DNA from: Chitinophagaceae bacterium
Lineage (GTDB): Bacteria > Bacteroidota > Bacteroidia > Chitinophagales > Chitinophagaceae
DNA length: 34,775 nt
Direction of reading: 5' to 3'
NCBI GenBank assembly: GCA_019638595.1
Contig: JAHBTJ010000039.1
Coordinates: forward strand, 1 to 34,775
Shown: positions 23,901-32,002 of the stretch, in pieces
How the letters are laid out: every line of letters begins with the position of its first letter
Numbering within the stretch: position 1 is the stretch's first letter
Made by a program: the position numbers and the translations under genes
The notes under the pieces: model-generated
Told to the model about the DNA's origin: nothing
The model's database searches: none
The model's input: only the letters and a program-made list of their open reading frames with translations

Positions 23901-24583
23901 GTGTGCTCAATGCGGCAGATTATGCCTATGCCCGTGATGATAAGGGTAACAGGCTGATTGATGAGAACGGTCTTCCGGTAGTAAAATCAATCTCTACACT
24001 TGAAATAGGGAATGCGAATCCCAAATGGACAGGTGGCTTTGCCAATAATTTTTCTTACAAGGGATTTTCACTCAGTACCCTCATTGATATGCGCCGCGGA
24101 GGTATGATCTTTTCACAGGGAAGAGTACAGGAAGCTGCTTACGGCACTTCGAAGCGAACACTTGAAGGCCGGGAAGGCGGCTTGCTGGTTGATGGCGTTA
24201 AAGCCAGGTTGGAGAACGGTGTTTGGGTAGCTACAGGCGAAAAGAATACGGTAACAACAACCGCTCAGGCTTTCTGGAACAGGGTGTCTCCCGACAAAGG
24301 GTTTGCCGTAGCGGAAGAGTTCATCTATGATGCCAGCTATACCGCCATCCGCGAAATACGCCTGGCTTACCAGTTGCCTGCAAAATGGTTTACCGGCACC
24401 AAAGTGCTTTCAGGTGCATCCATGGCTGTGTACGGAAGAAATATCGGCTACCTGGAGCGTCATACCGACGGGTTTTCACCGGAAAACGCTTCTGTGAATG
24501 TGAATACAGGAACACTCGGAATGGAAGGACATTCCCTTCCGCTGATGAGAACATTTGGCGTTGATATTAACGTAAGGTTCTAA
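20999..24583 (+). CDS. SusC/RagA-family TonB-linked outer-membrane transporter with STN domain
   Basis: 1194 residues. The long n-region start at 20999 is usual in this family; an ATG at 21068 ('MKLTAVLILAFTLNLNAKSF') is an alternative. After the signal peptide comes an STN domain (about 50-110: 'KVFRLIEKQTGYAFFYEKKI', 'NMELTEALKICFKEQPLVYE'), which signals to FecR. Next is a CarboxypepD_reg-like domain (about 140-220: 'GNVKDEAGNPLAGASVKLKG'), then the plug (about 225-370: 'RVIIRGNSSLSGNSQPLYVI', 'LKGPNGAALYGQLGANGVVI'), and the 22-strand barrel ending in aromatic 'FGVDINVRF'. It imports glycans or peptides with SusD as lid; substrate unknown. SusD follows 52 bp downstream. Confidence 0.96.
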   Translation: MDSRPFYQAPGRYGKPFTQKLLIMKLTAVLILAFTLNLNAKSFSQKVSIAEKNISLVKVFRLIEKQTGYAFFYEKKIVQKAGSVSLNIQNMELTEALKICFKEQPLVYEIKYNTVIVREKEPQPVPSVRDEVTLPPPPITIQGNVKDEAGNPLAGASVKLKGTERGTTTDADGNFILQLPDVAGTLTISYVGHETVEIPVSKETFLRIVLKPAVTSSQEIVVTALGIKRDKKALTFATGELKGSDFANSKETNLGSALSAKVAGVQVTSSAAGMSGASRVIIRGNSSLSGNSQPLYVIDGVPIDNSNRRSLGSQTFATGVDGGDGISNINPNDIESVTVLKGPNGAALYGQLGANGVVIITTKSGSRNRKPNISYDGSYSVGNALVQPDYQNVYGQGFNGQFTFYRQADGSVVPYDPALTGGIPKMSGGRNPTSRGSWGPKMNGQLIEDMWGDTTAYSPIENPYTAFFQPEKMLMNTLSVDGGGEKTTYYASITNLNNDGFQPTNTLKRNSATIKISTDIAKGLNLDVKANYIRQDVVNRPHLGDDGQNPVYRFLYIPRSLSMDGLRRYEYTAQDIQKTRDIGGAAFFVGGEKIFESNSVTSNPFWTINNSHNEDQRDRLIAYAKLSYQLAKGISVQGRYGTDFYYERQYGWDAVGTRIQQTGRVFENNVYNKVENADVLITASRDIGEFSYFVNLGANHQKNRYRLTGNTGTQLSIPKLYAIGKTLLNTPGLEVSEYDINSVYGAANFGYRNIYFIDVTARNDWSSTLPVKNNSFFYPSVGASVILTDALNINSAFLDYAKIRGSWAQAGRSGDPYNTVGYFGLNANTFQNQPLAGYTDVITDPNLKNELKTSYEVGAELRFLKNRLLIDFTYYYSITSNQILPITIAQSTGYSTKLTNSGRIQNKGIELLISGTPVKLDNGFKWESSFNFAANRNKVLELIEGVTEFLVGSDRNIRITAVPGKPFGVLNAADYAYARDDKGNRLIDENGLPVVKSISTLEIGNANPKWTGGFANNFSYKGFSLSTLIDMRRGGMIFSQGRVQEAAYGTSKRTLEGREGGLLVDGVKARLENGVWVATGEKNTVTTTAQAFWNRVSPDKGFAVAEEFIYDASYTAIREIRLAYQLPAKWFTGTKVLSGASMAVYGRNIGYLERHTDGFSPENASVNVNTGTLGMEGHSLPLMRTFGVDINVRF

Positions 24584-24635
24584 TAAGACAGTCAGGACAT
24601 TCATCAATACCTAACAATATTAATGCTATTATAAT

Positions 24636-26156
24636 ATGAAACAAAGTGTAATCAAAATATACAGGAACCTTCATACAGGCGTCGCTGTTCTGGGCCTTGT
24701 CATCCTGATGTCGGCCTGCACTAAAAATTTTGAAGAATTAAATATCTCTCCTACACAACCTGCTACTGTTCCGCCTGAATACATTCTTTCGAACATGCAG
24801 TTGAACGGGCTGTTGGCCGAAGGTGCTAACTGGTGGCAGGTAGGATCGTGGGTGGAACAATGGGCCAGCGGGAATCTTTCGGCGCCCTCGCAGTACCTGG
24901 AAGACAGGGACATATATGAAACCCGGCACTGGGCTTCCCATTATGGATATATACATAACCTGTCGCAGATACGGAACCGCCTGCTGAAGGGACAGGAAGA
25001 AACCGAAGCCGGCAAAACCAAGCTGGCCATTGCAAAGATCAATGAATTGTATATCTGGCAGAGAATGACCGATTTCTGGGGAGATATTCCTTATTCCGAA
25101 ACCGGTTTACCTGAGTCGGACATTGTATTAACGCCTAAATACGACACGCAGGAAACTATCTACAAGTCCATGCTTTCTGAGCTCGACCAGGCAATGAGCC
25201 GGCTGAGCGCTTCAGATCTGTCGTACGGCAACGCCGACCTGGTATACAAGGGAAATGTAAACGCCTGGAAAAAATTCGGGAACATGCTAAAGCTGCGGAT
25301 GGGCTTCAGGTTGCGTTATGCAGATCCCGCATTGTCGCGCAAAGCAGTGGAAGAAGCGCTGGCGGGGCCAATATTTGCAAGCAATGCCGACAACGCCAAC
25401 ATGCCTACCAATCCCCAGGATGGTTTTGCATTGGGGTATCATCCTGTAATAGGAGGGTATAACGGAAGTAAAGAGCTCAACCAGTTAGCAGCTCCGTTCA
25501 TTGATATGCTGCTCGCCAAAAATGATCCCAGGCTTCCCAGGATCGCAGAACCTACCGAAAATTCGAAGAGAGCGGGTACTCCCATCTACCGCGGGCTTGG
25601 AGTAGCGCTCGGGCAGAATGTGATCATCAACAGGGATGATTATTCTTATGGTACCATTTCCATTTATAACGACAGGAAATTTACTTTTCCATACCTGTTT
25701 ATGGCATACTCCGACCTGTGCTTTTATAAGGCCGAAGCGGCATTACTGGGCTGGGCGGGACTTACTTCCGGCGATGCTGAAGCATTTTACCAGGAAGGAA
25801 TAAGAGCAGCCATGAAGGTGGATCCCTATAATATACCGGATACGGATATTGCCACTTATATCAGCAATGAAGGAACACTTTCGGGAACTGAAGAAGAGCA
25901 ACTGGAAAAGATCATGGAACAGAAATGGATCAGCCTGTTTATGCGGCATTATGAAGCGTATGCCGAATGGCGGCGTACCGGGTATCCGAAGCTGGTTCCA
26001 GGCCCCAGCCAGGGGGTTACAAACGGTGCGATACCACGCAGGGGCGTTTACTCCGGTACCGAGCGCTTTCGCAACCCGGATGAGTACAATGCTGCCGCGG
26101 CACGCATGTCAAACGGCGACAGCTATTTGAGCAAGGTTTGGTGGGACAAAAAATAG
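24636..26156 (+). CDS. SusD/RagB-family nutrient-binding lipoprotein
   Basis: 506 residues with lipoprotein signal 'VLGLVILMSACTKNFEELN' (lipidated Cys 28). The body is the helical TPR-like SusD fold of the SusD-like_2 type: 'QMTDFWGDIPYSET'-like core (here 'RMTDFWGDIPYSETGLP'), 'YDTQETIYKSMLSELDQAMS', 'AWKKFGNMLKLRMGFRLRY', and 'EKIMEQKWISLFMRHYEAYA' before 'EWRRTGYPKLVP'. It caps the SusC barrel at the cell surface and binds the ligand. No glycosidase or peptidase gene lies directly next to the pair, so the substrate cannot be inferred from neighbours. A strong terminator follows. Confidence 0.95.
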   Translation: MKQSVIKIYRNLHTGVAVLGLVILMSACTKNFEELNISPTQPATVPPEYILSNMQLNGLLAEGANWWQVGSWVEQWASGNLSAPSQYLEDRDIYETRHWASHYGYIHNLSQIRNRLLKGQEETEAGKTKLAIAKINELYIWQRMTDFWGDIPYSETGLPESDIVLTPKYDTQETIYKSMLSELDQAMSRLSASDLSYGNADLVYKGNVNAWKKFGNMLKLRMGFRLRYADPALSRKAVEEALAGPIFASNADNANMPTNPQDGFALGYHPVIGGYNGSKELNQLAAPFIDMLLAKNDPRLPRIAEPTENSKRAGTPIYRGLGVALGQNVIINRDDYSYGTISIYNDRKFTFPYLFMAYSDLCFYKAEAALLGWAGLTSGDAEAFYQEGIRAAMKVDPYNIPDTDIATYISNEGTLSGTEEEQLEKIMEQKWISLFMRHYEAYAEWRRTGYPKLVPGPSQGVTNGAIPRRGVYSGTERFRNPDEYNAAAARMSNGDSYLSKVWWDKK

Positions 26157-26174
26157 ATGCTTATTTACATACAT

Positions 26175-26218
26175 AAGGCGCATGCGATCCGGTCCCGGCG
26201 CATGCGCCTTCTTTTTTC
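26175..26218 (+). terminator. Intrinsic terminator after susD
   Basis: AAGGCGCATGCG (26175-26186) pairs perfectly with CGCATGCGCCTT (26199-26210) around a 12-base loop, followed by CTTTTTTC. Placed 18 bp after the susD stop. Confidence 0.9.
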
Positions 26219-26265
26219 TGCCGGTATATTCCTGGATCCTGTGCGAAATTTTTTGGGTTGAACAG

Positions 26266-27777
26266 CTACCGGGCTCCCGGTATCAGTATGCGGATGGTAT
26301 CTTTTGCCCCGTTTTCCCCTTCATCTACATAAATTAACTCAATACCATCAATGCTCCTGCGCTGCAAAGTTTTTTTGATAGATACAGATGATGTAACAAC
26401 ATTTTTAACCGGGGTGGAAGTTGTTGAAGTTTTATCTGGTTGCCTGTTATTTCCCCCAATGGTTTCTTTCAATACAAACGGCTCCTGTTGCGGCTGAACG
26501 CTGAAAGGTAATGTTTTTTGATCGCCGGTTGCCGGTACTTTATTATCGGTTTCAGGCAATTCCTTTACTGCAAAAGACGCTTCTTTTGGCGGGGCAGCGG
26601 TTGCCGCTGTTGACTTGCTGTTACCGGTGGCGGAAGTTTTCCCGCCCGGTTCATCCTGTTCTTTTACTGCCTGCGGATCTTCTTTAGGCTGAACTGCAAA
26701 AGGCAATGTTTTTTGAGGAGCATTGCTATCGTTTGTGCCGGGTTTGTTATTTGCCGCTACAGCCACAGGCTCCTCTTTCGGCCGGGTGTCCGGAAGGACA
26801 GGTTGGGGTTTACTTTCCTGTGCTGCCAATGTATTTTGCGTACTGTCCTGCACGCTGGTTTTGTCGGAAGTGTACCTGGTTTCTTTCAGTACAAAAGACT
26901 TGTTTTCCGTTTTGGCTACCGGCGGAGCGGAAGGAACTGTATTGACAGTAGTATTTTCTTCTTTTTTTATTTCCTTAACAACAAATGGCTGGTTATCGGG
27001 TTGTTTGGCGGCAGTGGTATTAGCCAGGCCTGCTGAATCAGCCTTTGCGGTTGTTGCCTTTACCAGGTTGCTGTCTGTTTTTACAACGGGTTCTTTTAAA
27101 GCGGTTGATTTATTTTCTTTGGGAGCAACTGCAATAGCGGTTTGAACGCTGTCTTTTGTAAGAACCGGCTTGTTTTCCGTAATGGCAGTTACATTTGCCG
27201 GGCTGTTAACGGAATCCTGCTTCGGGGCGGCGGCAATGGTCTTATCCACGCTGTCTGCCGTTACAGGTGCTGTTGCAACAGGTTCAGTTTTCTTTTGAAT
27301 GATTACCGGCTGCTGCCTGATGCTGGGATCATTCACTACATCCGCCAGCATTTTCGAAAATGGGTCATCACTTATATTCCCTGTAAGCACCGGGGCTTTA
27401 AGGATGTTTTTTTTCTCCTCTTTCACCTGCATTTTTATGCCGGCAGTACCATCCTTCTGCCCCAGGTTGATCAGCTCAGGCGCCGCTGTTCCTTTCTTTT
27501 TCAGCATAAACCCAAGATCTTTTTCACCGATAGTGCAGTCAAAACGCCATTCGGTAACAGGGCCCGCATCGGGAAAGCCAACGACCAGCTCATAATTATT
27601 TGAGCTCAGACCGGGAATAACAAGGTATCCCTCTCCGGAGGAATAAAATGTTTTTGAACCGGAACGTACATAGAAGGGTTGTTGATTATCTGCCTGGATA
27701 TAAATGAAATGATCGCCCTGGCTGGATACATCTTCAGCAATTAAAGCAATAAAGAAAACAAGTATCAGTTTTCGCAT
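26266..27777 (-). CDS. Exported protein with long disordered region and repeated F-V-K-E motifs
   Basis: 503 residues. A signal peptide ('LILVFFIALIAEDVSSQ') leads to a compact N-terminal domain (20-95: 'HFIYIQADNQQPFYVRSG', 'YLVIPGLSSNNYELVVGFPD'). Residues 150-460 are Pro/Ala/Thr/Lys-rich and probably disordered. They contain recurring short motifs: PFVVKE (264), SFVLKE (294), SFAVKE (401), PFVLKE (433), plus QKTLPFAVQP (355) and QKTLPFSVQP (420). The last ~40 residues look folded and conserved ('SIKKTLQRRSIDGIELIYVD', 'DTIRILIPG'). The architecture suggests a periplasmic tether with folded ends. It is divergent from the M1 aminopeptidase gene. Function unknown. Confidence 0.8.
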   Translation of the reverse strand: MRKLILVFFIALIAEDVSSQGDHFIYIQADNQQPFYVRSGSKTFYSSGEGYLVIPGLSSNNYELVVGFPDAGPVTEWRFDCTIGEKDLGFMLKKKGTAAPELINLGQKDGTAGIKMQVKEEKKNILKAPVLTGNISDDPFSKMLADVVNDPSIRQQPVIIQKKTEPVATAPVTADSVDKTIAAAPKQDSVNSPANVTAITENKPVLTKDSVQTAIAVAPKENKSTALKEPVVKTDSNLVKATTAKADSAGLANTTAAKQPDNQPFVVKEIKKEENTTVNTVPSAPPVAKTENKSFVLKETRYTSDKTSVQDSTQNTLAAQESKPQPVLPDTRPKEEPVAVAANNKPGTNDSNAPQKTLPFAVQPKEDPQAVKEQDEPGGKTSATGNSKSTAATAAPPKEASFAVKELPETDNKVPATGDQKTLPFSVQPQQEPFVLKETIGGNNRQPDKTSTTSTPVKNVVTSSVSIKKTLQRRSIDGIELIYVDEGENGAKDTIRILIPGAR

Positions 27778-28132
27778 TCAAATAGGTTTTCTTGCCAGGC
27801 TTTCCGGCTAAAGATCAATACTTTACAAAGCTACTTAAAAGCTTACATATGTGCCGTTCGTGTAAAAAACCAATATTTGCACGCTTACACAAGTATTTTT
27901 ACGCTTTATAATCGTAATAAATGGTGATATTATTGTGTTTTTCAATGGTATATGCAATAAATTGCCCATTGTCAGTTATTACAATACAATTTTTAGTGTA
28001 AATGTCGTTATCATAAGCAACTTGTTAATGTAAATGAATGATAAACAATAATATTTGTTTGATTTTTGGCAGAACATCCGGTCGTACATATATGTGTCTT
28101 ATGAATTTTCTATACATCAAATCAATTAACTC
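27778..28132. other. AT-rich divergent intergenic region
   Basis: 355 bases between the repeat-motif protein and the aminopeptidase. It holds a -7 box for the minus-strand gene (27826-27833) and three GTGTAA sites: 27860-27865 (plus), 27895-27900 (minus, as TTACAC) and 27996-28001 (plus). These may be binding sites. No coding sequence is seen. Confidence 0.6.
27826..27833 (-). promoter_or_regulatory. -7 box for the repeat-motif protein gene
   Basis: TAGCTTTG on the minus strand matches TAnnTTTG exactly and lies 48 bp upstream of the ATG at 27777. No TTTG is found at the expected -33 position, so the promoter may need an activator. Confidence 0.4.
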
Positions 28133-30628
28133 GTGAAAAAAGCATTCCGATTATCAGCAGTATTTGTGCTCTCAGCTTTGATTGTGCACTCTTATGCCCA
28201 AACCGACAGTTCGGCTGCCGGCATATACCGCGCCGCTGCCGAAAAAGTAAACAACCTGGTGCATACCAAGCTGGAAGCAAGGTTTGACTATGAAAAGTCA
28301 TACCTGTATGGTAAGGCATGGATAACGCTGGAGCCGCACTTTTACAGCACAGATTCGCTTACGCTCGATGCAAAAGGAATGGAAATTAAAGCGGTAGGGC
28401 TTGTAAAAGGTACCGTAACAGCACCTTTAAAATATAAATACGACGGGCAACAGCTACAAATAAAGCTGAATAAAACCTATCAGCGCGGCGAACAGTACAA
28501 GGTATATATTGATTATATTGCCAGGCCCGATGAGTTGGCAAAAGGAGGCAGTGAGGCGATCAGGGATAATAAAGGACTGTACTTTATCAACCCGCGCGGC
28601 GAAGAAAAGAATAAGCCCACACAGGTATGGACACAGGGTGAAACAGAAAGCACTTCCGTTTGGTGCCCTACTATTGATAAGCCCAATCAAAAATCCACCC
28701 AGGAATTTTTCCTGGTAGTGCCTGCTAAGTATGTTACGCTGAGCAATGGTAAGCTCATGCAGCAGCAAAAAAATGCCGATGGAACCCGCACGGATTACTG
28801 GAGGATGGATCTGCCCCATGCGCCTTATTTGTTTTTTATAGGAATAGGAGATTTTGCCGTAGTGAAGGAAATGTATAAAGGCAAGGAAGTAAGCTATTAC
28901 GTGGAAAAAGAATACGCGGGCGTTGCGAAAAAAATATTTGGCAATACCCCGGAAATGATCTCCTTTTTTGAAAAGATCACAGGTGTTAACTATCCCTGGA
29001 TCAAATATTCACAAATGGTGGGGCGCGACTTTGTGAGCGGCGCTATGGAAAATACCACGGCTACATTGCATAAGGAAGACGCCCAGCAGGACTCCAGGCA
29101 ACTGCTGGATGGCAATAGCTGGGAGGGTACGATAGCGCACGAGCTCTTTCATCATTGGTTTGGCGATTATGTTACCGCCGAAAGCTGGAGCAACCTTACG
29201 GTAAATGAATCGTTCGCCAATTTAAGCCAGGTATTATGGAACGAATACAAATACGGCAAAGATGCGGGGGATGCGGAAAACTATGAAGACATGCACCAGT
29301 ATCTGGGAAGTCCTGAAGAAGCTAAAAAGAATTTGGTGCGCTTTTATTATAAAGAAAGGGAAGATATGTTCGACCTGGTGAGCTATAATAAAGGCGGCAG
29401 GATATTAAATATGCTGAGGAATTTTTTAGGAGAAGAGGCTTTTTATAAAGGATTGAACCTGTATTTAACCAGCAATAAATTTAAAACAGGCGAAGCGCAC
29501 CAGTTGAGGCTGGCGCTGGAAGAAGTAAGTGGTAAAGACCTGAACTGGTTTTTTAACCAGTGGTATTTCGGCAGCGGGCATCCTAAATTAGCCATACAAT
29601 ACAGCTACAACGAAGCCGGTAAAACAGTGGCTGTAAATGTAAAGCAAACACAGCAGGGCAACGTATTCATATTACCGGTTGCCATAGATGTTTATCATGG
29701 GAACAATAAGGTACGCCATAAAGTATGGGTGCAATCCGGGGAACAAACTTTTACTTTTAATGTAACTGCCAGGCCTGATCTTGTAAATTTCGACGGTGAT
29801 AAAATTTTGTTGGCCGAAAAGCAGGAAACAGGCAGGTCGCTTGCCGAATACATACACCTGTATAAAGTGGCAGGAACCTATGTAGACCGCCGGGAAGCTA
29901 TTACCGCATGCGCCGGTATGCAGGATAGTTTGCCTGCGGTAGAATTGCTGAAAACAGCGTTGAGAGATAAGTATCATGGCTTGAGGATACAGGCTGTTCA
30001 GTCGCTCGATTTTAAGAAAGAAATAGTAAAGCAATTGGTGGAAACCACCATTTTTGAAGTAGCCAAAGGCGACCAGAAACCTACGGTAAGAGCCGAAGCC
30101 CTGATGGCATTAAGCCAGTACGATAAACCTATATACAGGGAACTGGTGCAAAGGAGCGTGAATGACTCTTCTTACAGTGTAGCCGGCGCCGCGTTATTAA
30201 CACTGAATGAAGCTGATAAAGCGCAGGCATATACGGAGGCGAAAAGATTATCGGCTTTAACGGTTAAAGGGAAGCTGGGAGAAGCTATCTGTACCGTATT
30301 CGCCGGCAACGGTAAGCAGGAAGACCTGGACTATGTGCTGAACTGGTACAACGCCCTGCCTTTCGGCCAGGAAAAATTGGAGAATGCCAATGCGGTAGCA
30401 TATTATGCCATACAGCTTACCGAAACAGAATCGGTTAAAAAAGCCGTAGACGCGTTGGTGAAAATGCGTGAAGAAATTCCTGCGGCTTACCGCCAGAACC
30501 TGTTGCCTTACGTGAACCAGGTTTTGCTGAAAACGATCGCCACGCAAAAAACAGCCTTAAAAAATGTAGCTTCCAACCCCGAGGATATCCAGGCCCAGAT
30601 AGAATATATCAACAGTAAGATACAATAG
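28133..30628 (+). CDS. M1-family zinc aminopeptidase, exported
   Basis: 831 residues from a GTG start; a TAA two codons upstream excludes a longer reading, and 'MKKAFRLSAVFVLSALIVHSYAQ' is a normal signal peptide. The N-terminal domain is the M1 beta saddle (about 35-235). The substrate-binding GAMEN motif is at 303-307 and the zinc site HELFH at 336-340, with the third ligand Glu359 in 'NLTVNESFAN' (HExxH-X18-E). A catalytic-domain Tyr in 'LVSYNKGGRIL' follows. Residues about 590-831 are helical repeats of HEAT type. It removes N-terminal residues from peptides in the periplasm. A strong terminator follows. Confidence 0.95.
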   Translation: MKKAFRLSAVFVLSALIVHSYAQTDSSAAGIYRAAAEKVNNLVHTKLEARFDYEKSYLYGKAWITLEPHFYSTDSLTLDAKGMEIKAVGLVKGTVTAPLKYKYDGQQLQIKLNKTYQRGEQYKVYIDYIARPDELAKGGSEAIRDNKGLYFINPRGEEKNKPTQVWTQGETESTSVWCPTIDKPNQKSTQEFFLVVPAKYVTLSNGKLMQQQKNADGTRTDYWRMDLPHAPYLFFIGIGDFAVVKEMYKGKEVSYYVEKEYAGVAKKIFGNTPEMISFFEKITGVNYPWIKYSQMVGRDFVSGAMENTTATLHKEDAQQDSRQLLDGNSWEGTIAHELFHHWFGDYVTAESWSNLTVNESFANLSQVLWNEYKYGKDAGDAENYEDMHQYLGSPEEAKKNLVRFYYKEREDMFDLVSYNKGGRILNMLRNFLGEEAFYKGLNLYLTSNKFKTGEAHQLRLALEEVSGKDLNWFFNQWYFGSGHPKLAIQYSYNEAGKTVAVNVKQTQQGNVFILPVAIDVYHGNNKVRHKVWVQSGEQTFTFNVTARPDLVNFDGDKILLAEKQETGRSLAEYIHLYKVAGTYVDRREAITACAGMQDSLPAVELLKTALRDKYHGLRIQAVQSLDFKKEIVKQLVETTIFEVAKGDQKPTVRAEALMALSQYDKPIYRELVQRSVNDSSYSVAGAALLTLNEADKAQAYTEAKRLSALTVKGKLGEAICTVFAGNGKQEDLDYVLNWYNALPFGQEKLENANAVAYYAIQLTETESVKKAVDALVKMREEIPAAYRQNLLPYVNQVLLKTIATQKTALKNVASNPEDIQAQIEYINSKIQ

Positions 30629-30652
30629 GCGGGAATTTAACAAGCATACATA

Positions 30653-30690
30653 ATATCAAAAAAGCGCCCCGCAAGGCGCTTTTTTGATAT
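30653..30690. terminator. Strong bidirectional-looking intrinsic terminator
   Basis: ATATCAAAAAAGCGCC (30653-30668) pairs perfectly over 16 bp with GGCGCTTTTTTGATAT (30675-30690) around loop CCGCAA. The T run inside the right arm follows the GC core, and the left arm provides the same on the other strand. It separates the aminopeptidase gene from recA. Confidence 0.93.
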
Positions 30691-30763
30691 CCCTGGCTCA
30701 TAGCTGACTGCTGAGAGCTATCGGTATAAAAACAAAATATTTTAGTTTTTATTGCTAAATTTA

Positions 30764-30793
30764 TTAGTGTTAATAAGTTTATCCCTATCTTTA
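30764..30793 (+). promoter_or_regulatory. Possible recA promoter
   Basis: TATCTTTA (30786-30793) resembles the -7 TAnnTTTG box, and TTAG (30764-30767) stands 18 bases upstream in the -33 position. The leader to the ATG at 30834 would be about 35 bases. No obvious LexA-type palindrome was seen nearby. Confidence 0.35.
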
Positions 30794-30833
30794 CAGCCAA
30801 CAGCTAATTTTGAATACATAAATACTACAATAT

Positions 30834-31838
30834 ATGTCAGGAAATAACGAAAAATTAAAGGCGCTGAAACTTACAATAGATAAGATTGAAAAGGACTTCG
30901 GCAAAGGAAGTGTGATGATGATGAACGAAAGAGGTGAACAGCAAATGGAAGTTATTTCAACAGGCTCTATCGGGTTAGACACGGCTTTGGGTGTGGGTGG
31001 AGTGCCGAAGGGCAGGATCGTTGAAATTTACGGTCCTGAATCTACAGGTAAAACCACTATCGCTATTCATATTATTGCCGAAGCCCAGAAAAAAGGAGGG
31101 GTATGCGCGATCATAGATGCGGAGCATGCTTTTGACAGCGCATATGCCCAGAGGCTGGGAGTGGATGTGGATAATCTTTTGATCTCTCAGCCCGACTATG
31201 GCGAGCAGGGGCTTGAGATAGCCGACAGGCTGATCCTTTCCGGCGCGCTGGATGTGGTAGTGATTGACTCTGTTGCAGCCCTGGTTCCCAAAGGTGAGCT
31301 GGAAGGAGAGATGGGCGACAGCAAAATGGGGCTGCAGGCAAGGCTGATGAGCCAGGCATTGCGCAAGCTGACCGCTACCATCAGTAAAACCAATACCGTA
31401 TGTATCTTCATTAACCAGTTGCGTGAAAAGATAGGGGTAATGTTCGGCAATCCTGAAACTACTACAGGTGGCAACGCATTGAAATTTTATGCTTCGGTAA
31501 GGCTTGATATACGCCGTATGGCGCAGATCAAGGACGGGGATGAAGCGATAGGCAATCGTGTAAAAGTAAAGGTTGTAAAAAATAAGGTAGCGCCTCCGTT
31601 CCGTGCCGCTGAGTTCGATATTGTTTTTGGAGAAGGCATTTCCAAAGCAGGGGAGATCATTGACATGGGTGTTGAAATGAGCATCATCCAGAAAAGCGGT
31701 AGCTGGTATAGCTATAACGGCGATAAGCTTGGACAGGGAAGGGATGCGGTAAAACAACTATTGATTGATAATCCCGGGCTTTCTAACGAAATAGAAGTCA
31801 AAATAAGAGAAAAGATCAAAGAAGTGCAGGCTGCCTGA
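30834..31838 (+). CDS. recA: RecA recombinase
   Basis: 334 residues, normal for Bacteroidota RecA. Walker A GPESTGKT at 67-74, Walker B '[13 protein letters not shown]', loop L1 '[20 protein letters not shown]' and loop L2 '[20 protein letters not shown]' are all intact. It forms filaments on single-stranded DNA, catalyses strand exchange and stimulates LexA self-cleavage where LexA exists. The C-terminus is short ('EKIKEVQAA') and less acidic than that of E. coli. It stands alone between two terminators, so it is monocistronic. Confidence 0.99.
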   Translation: MSGNNEKLKALKLTIDKIEKDFGKGSVMMMNERGEQQMEVISTGSIGLDTALGVGGVPKGRIVEIYGPESTGKTTIAIHIIAEAQKKGGVCAIIDAEHAFDSAYAQRLGVDVDNLLISQPDYGEQGLEIADRLILSGALDVVVIDSVAALVPKGELEGEMGDSKMGLQARLMSQALRKLTATISKTNTVCIFINQLREKIGVMFGNPETTTGGNALKFYASVRLDIRRMAQIKDGDEAIGNRVKVKVVKNKVAPPFRAAEFDIVFGEGISKAGEIIDMGVEMSIIQKSGSWYSYNGDKLGQGRDAVKQLLIDNPGLSNEIEVKIREKIKEVQAA

Positions 31839-31877
31839 GGTTTTGCATCTTAAAAATATGGACGGTTTATTAATACC

Positions 31878-31908
31878 AGCCGTTGAAAGTACTTTCAACG
31901 GCTTTTTT
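31878..31908 (+). terminator. Intrinsic terminator after recA
   Basis: AGCCGTTGAAAGT is followed directly by its exact complement ACTTTCAACGGCT (31878-31903), giving an 11-bp stem with loop GTAC, then TTTTTT. It lies 40 bp after the recA stop. Confidence 0.95.
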
Positions 31909-31928
31909 ATGCGCTTATGCAGGCGGTT

Positions 31929-31967
31929 CTGTACAAAATAGCATAAACACTTTTTTATTGTGTACAG
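31929..31967. promoter_or_regulatory. Inverted repeat CTGTACAAAA/TTGTGTACAG upstream of mgsA
   Basis: The arms at 31929-31938 and 31958-31967 match at nine of ten positions, with 19 bases between. They lie 36-74 bp upstream of the methylglyoxal synthase ATG, where a promoter is expected. A dimeric regulator site or a leader hairpin are both possible. Confidence 0.4.
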
Positions 31968-32002
31968 CTTTTTTACTTTCAGGTTAAATTAAAGATAGAA
32001 AG

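Noticed and set aside
26723-27145. 140-codon frame on the plus strand opposite the repeat-motif protein
   Set aside because: Hydrophobic, Cys/Phe/Val-rich translation arises from complementing Lys/Glu/Thr-rich codons; the minus-strand protein has a signal peptide and conserved ends.
30975-31757. 260-codon open frame on the minus strand across recA
   Set aside because: Lies wholly antisense to an intact, highly conserved recA; its translation has no signal, domain or normal composition. Long antisense frames are common opposite codon-biased genes.
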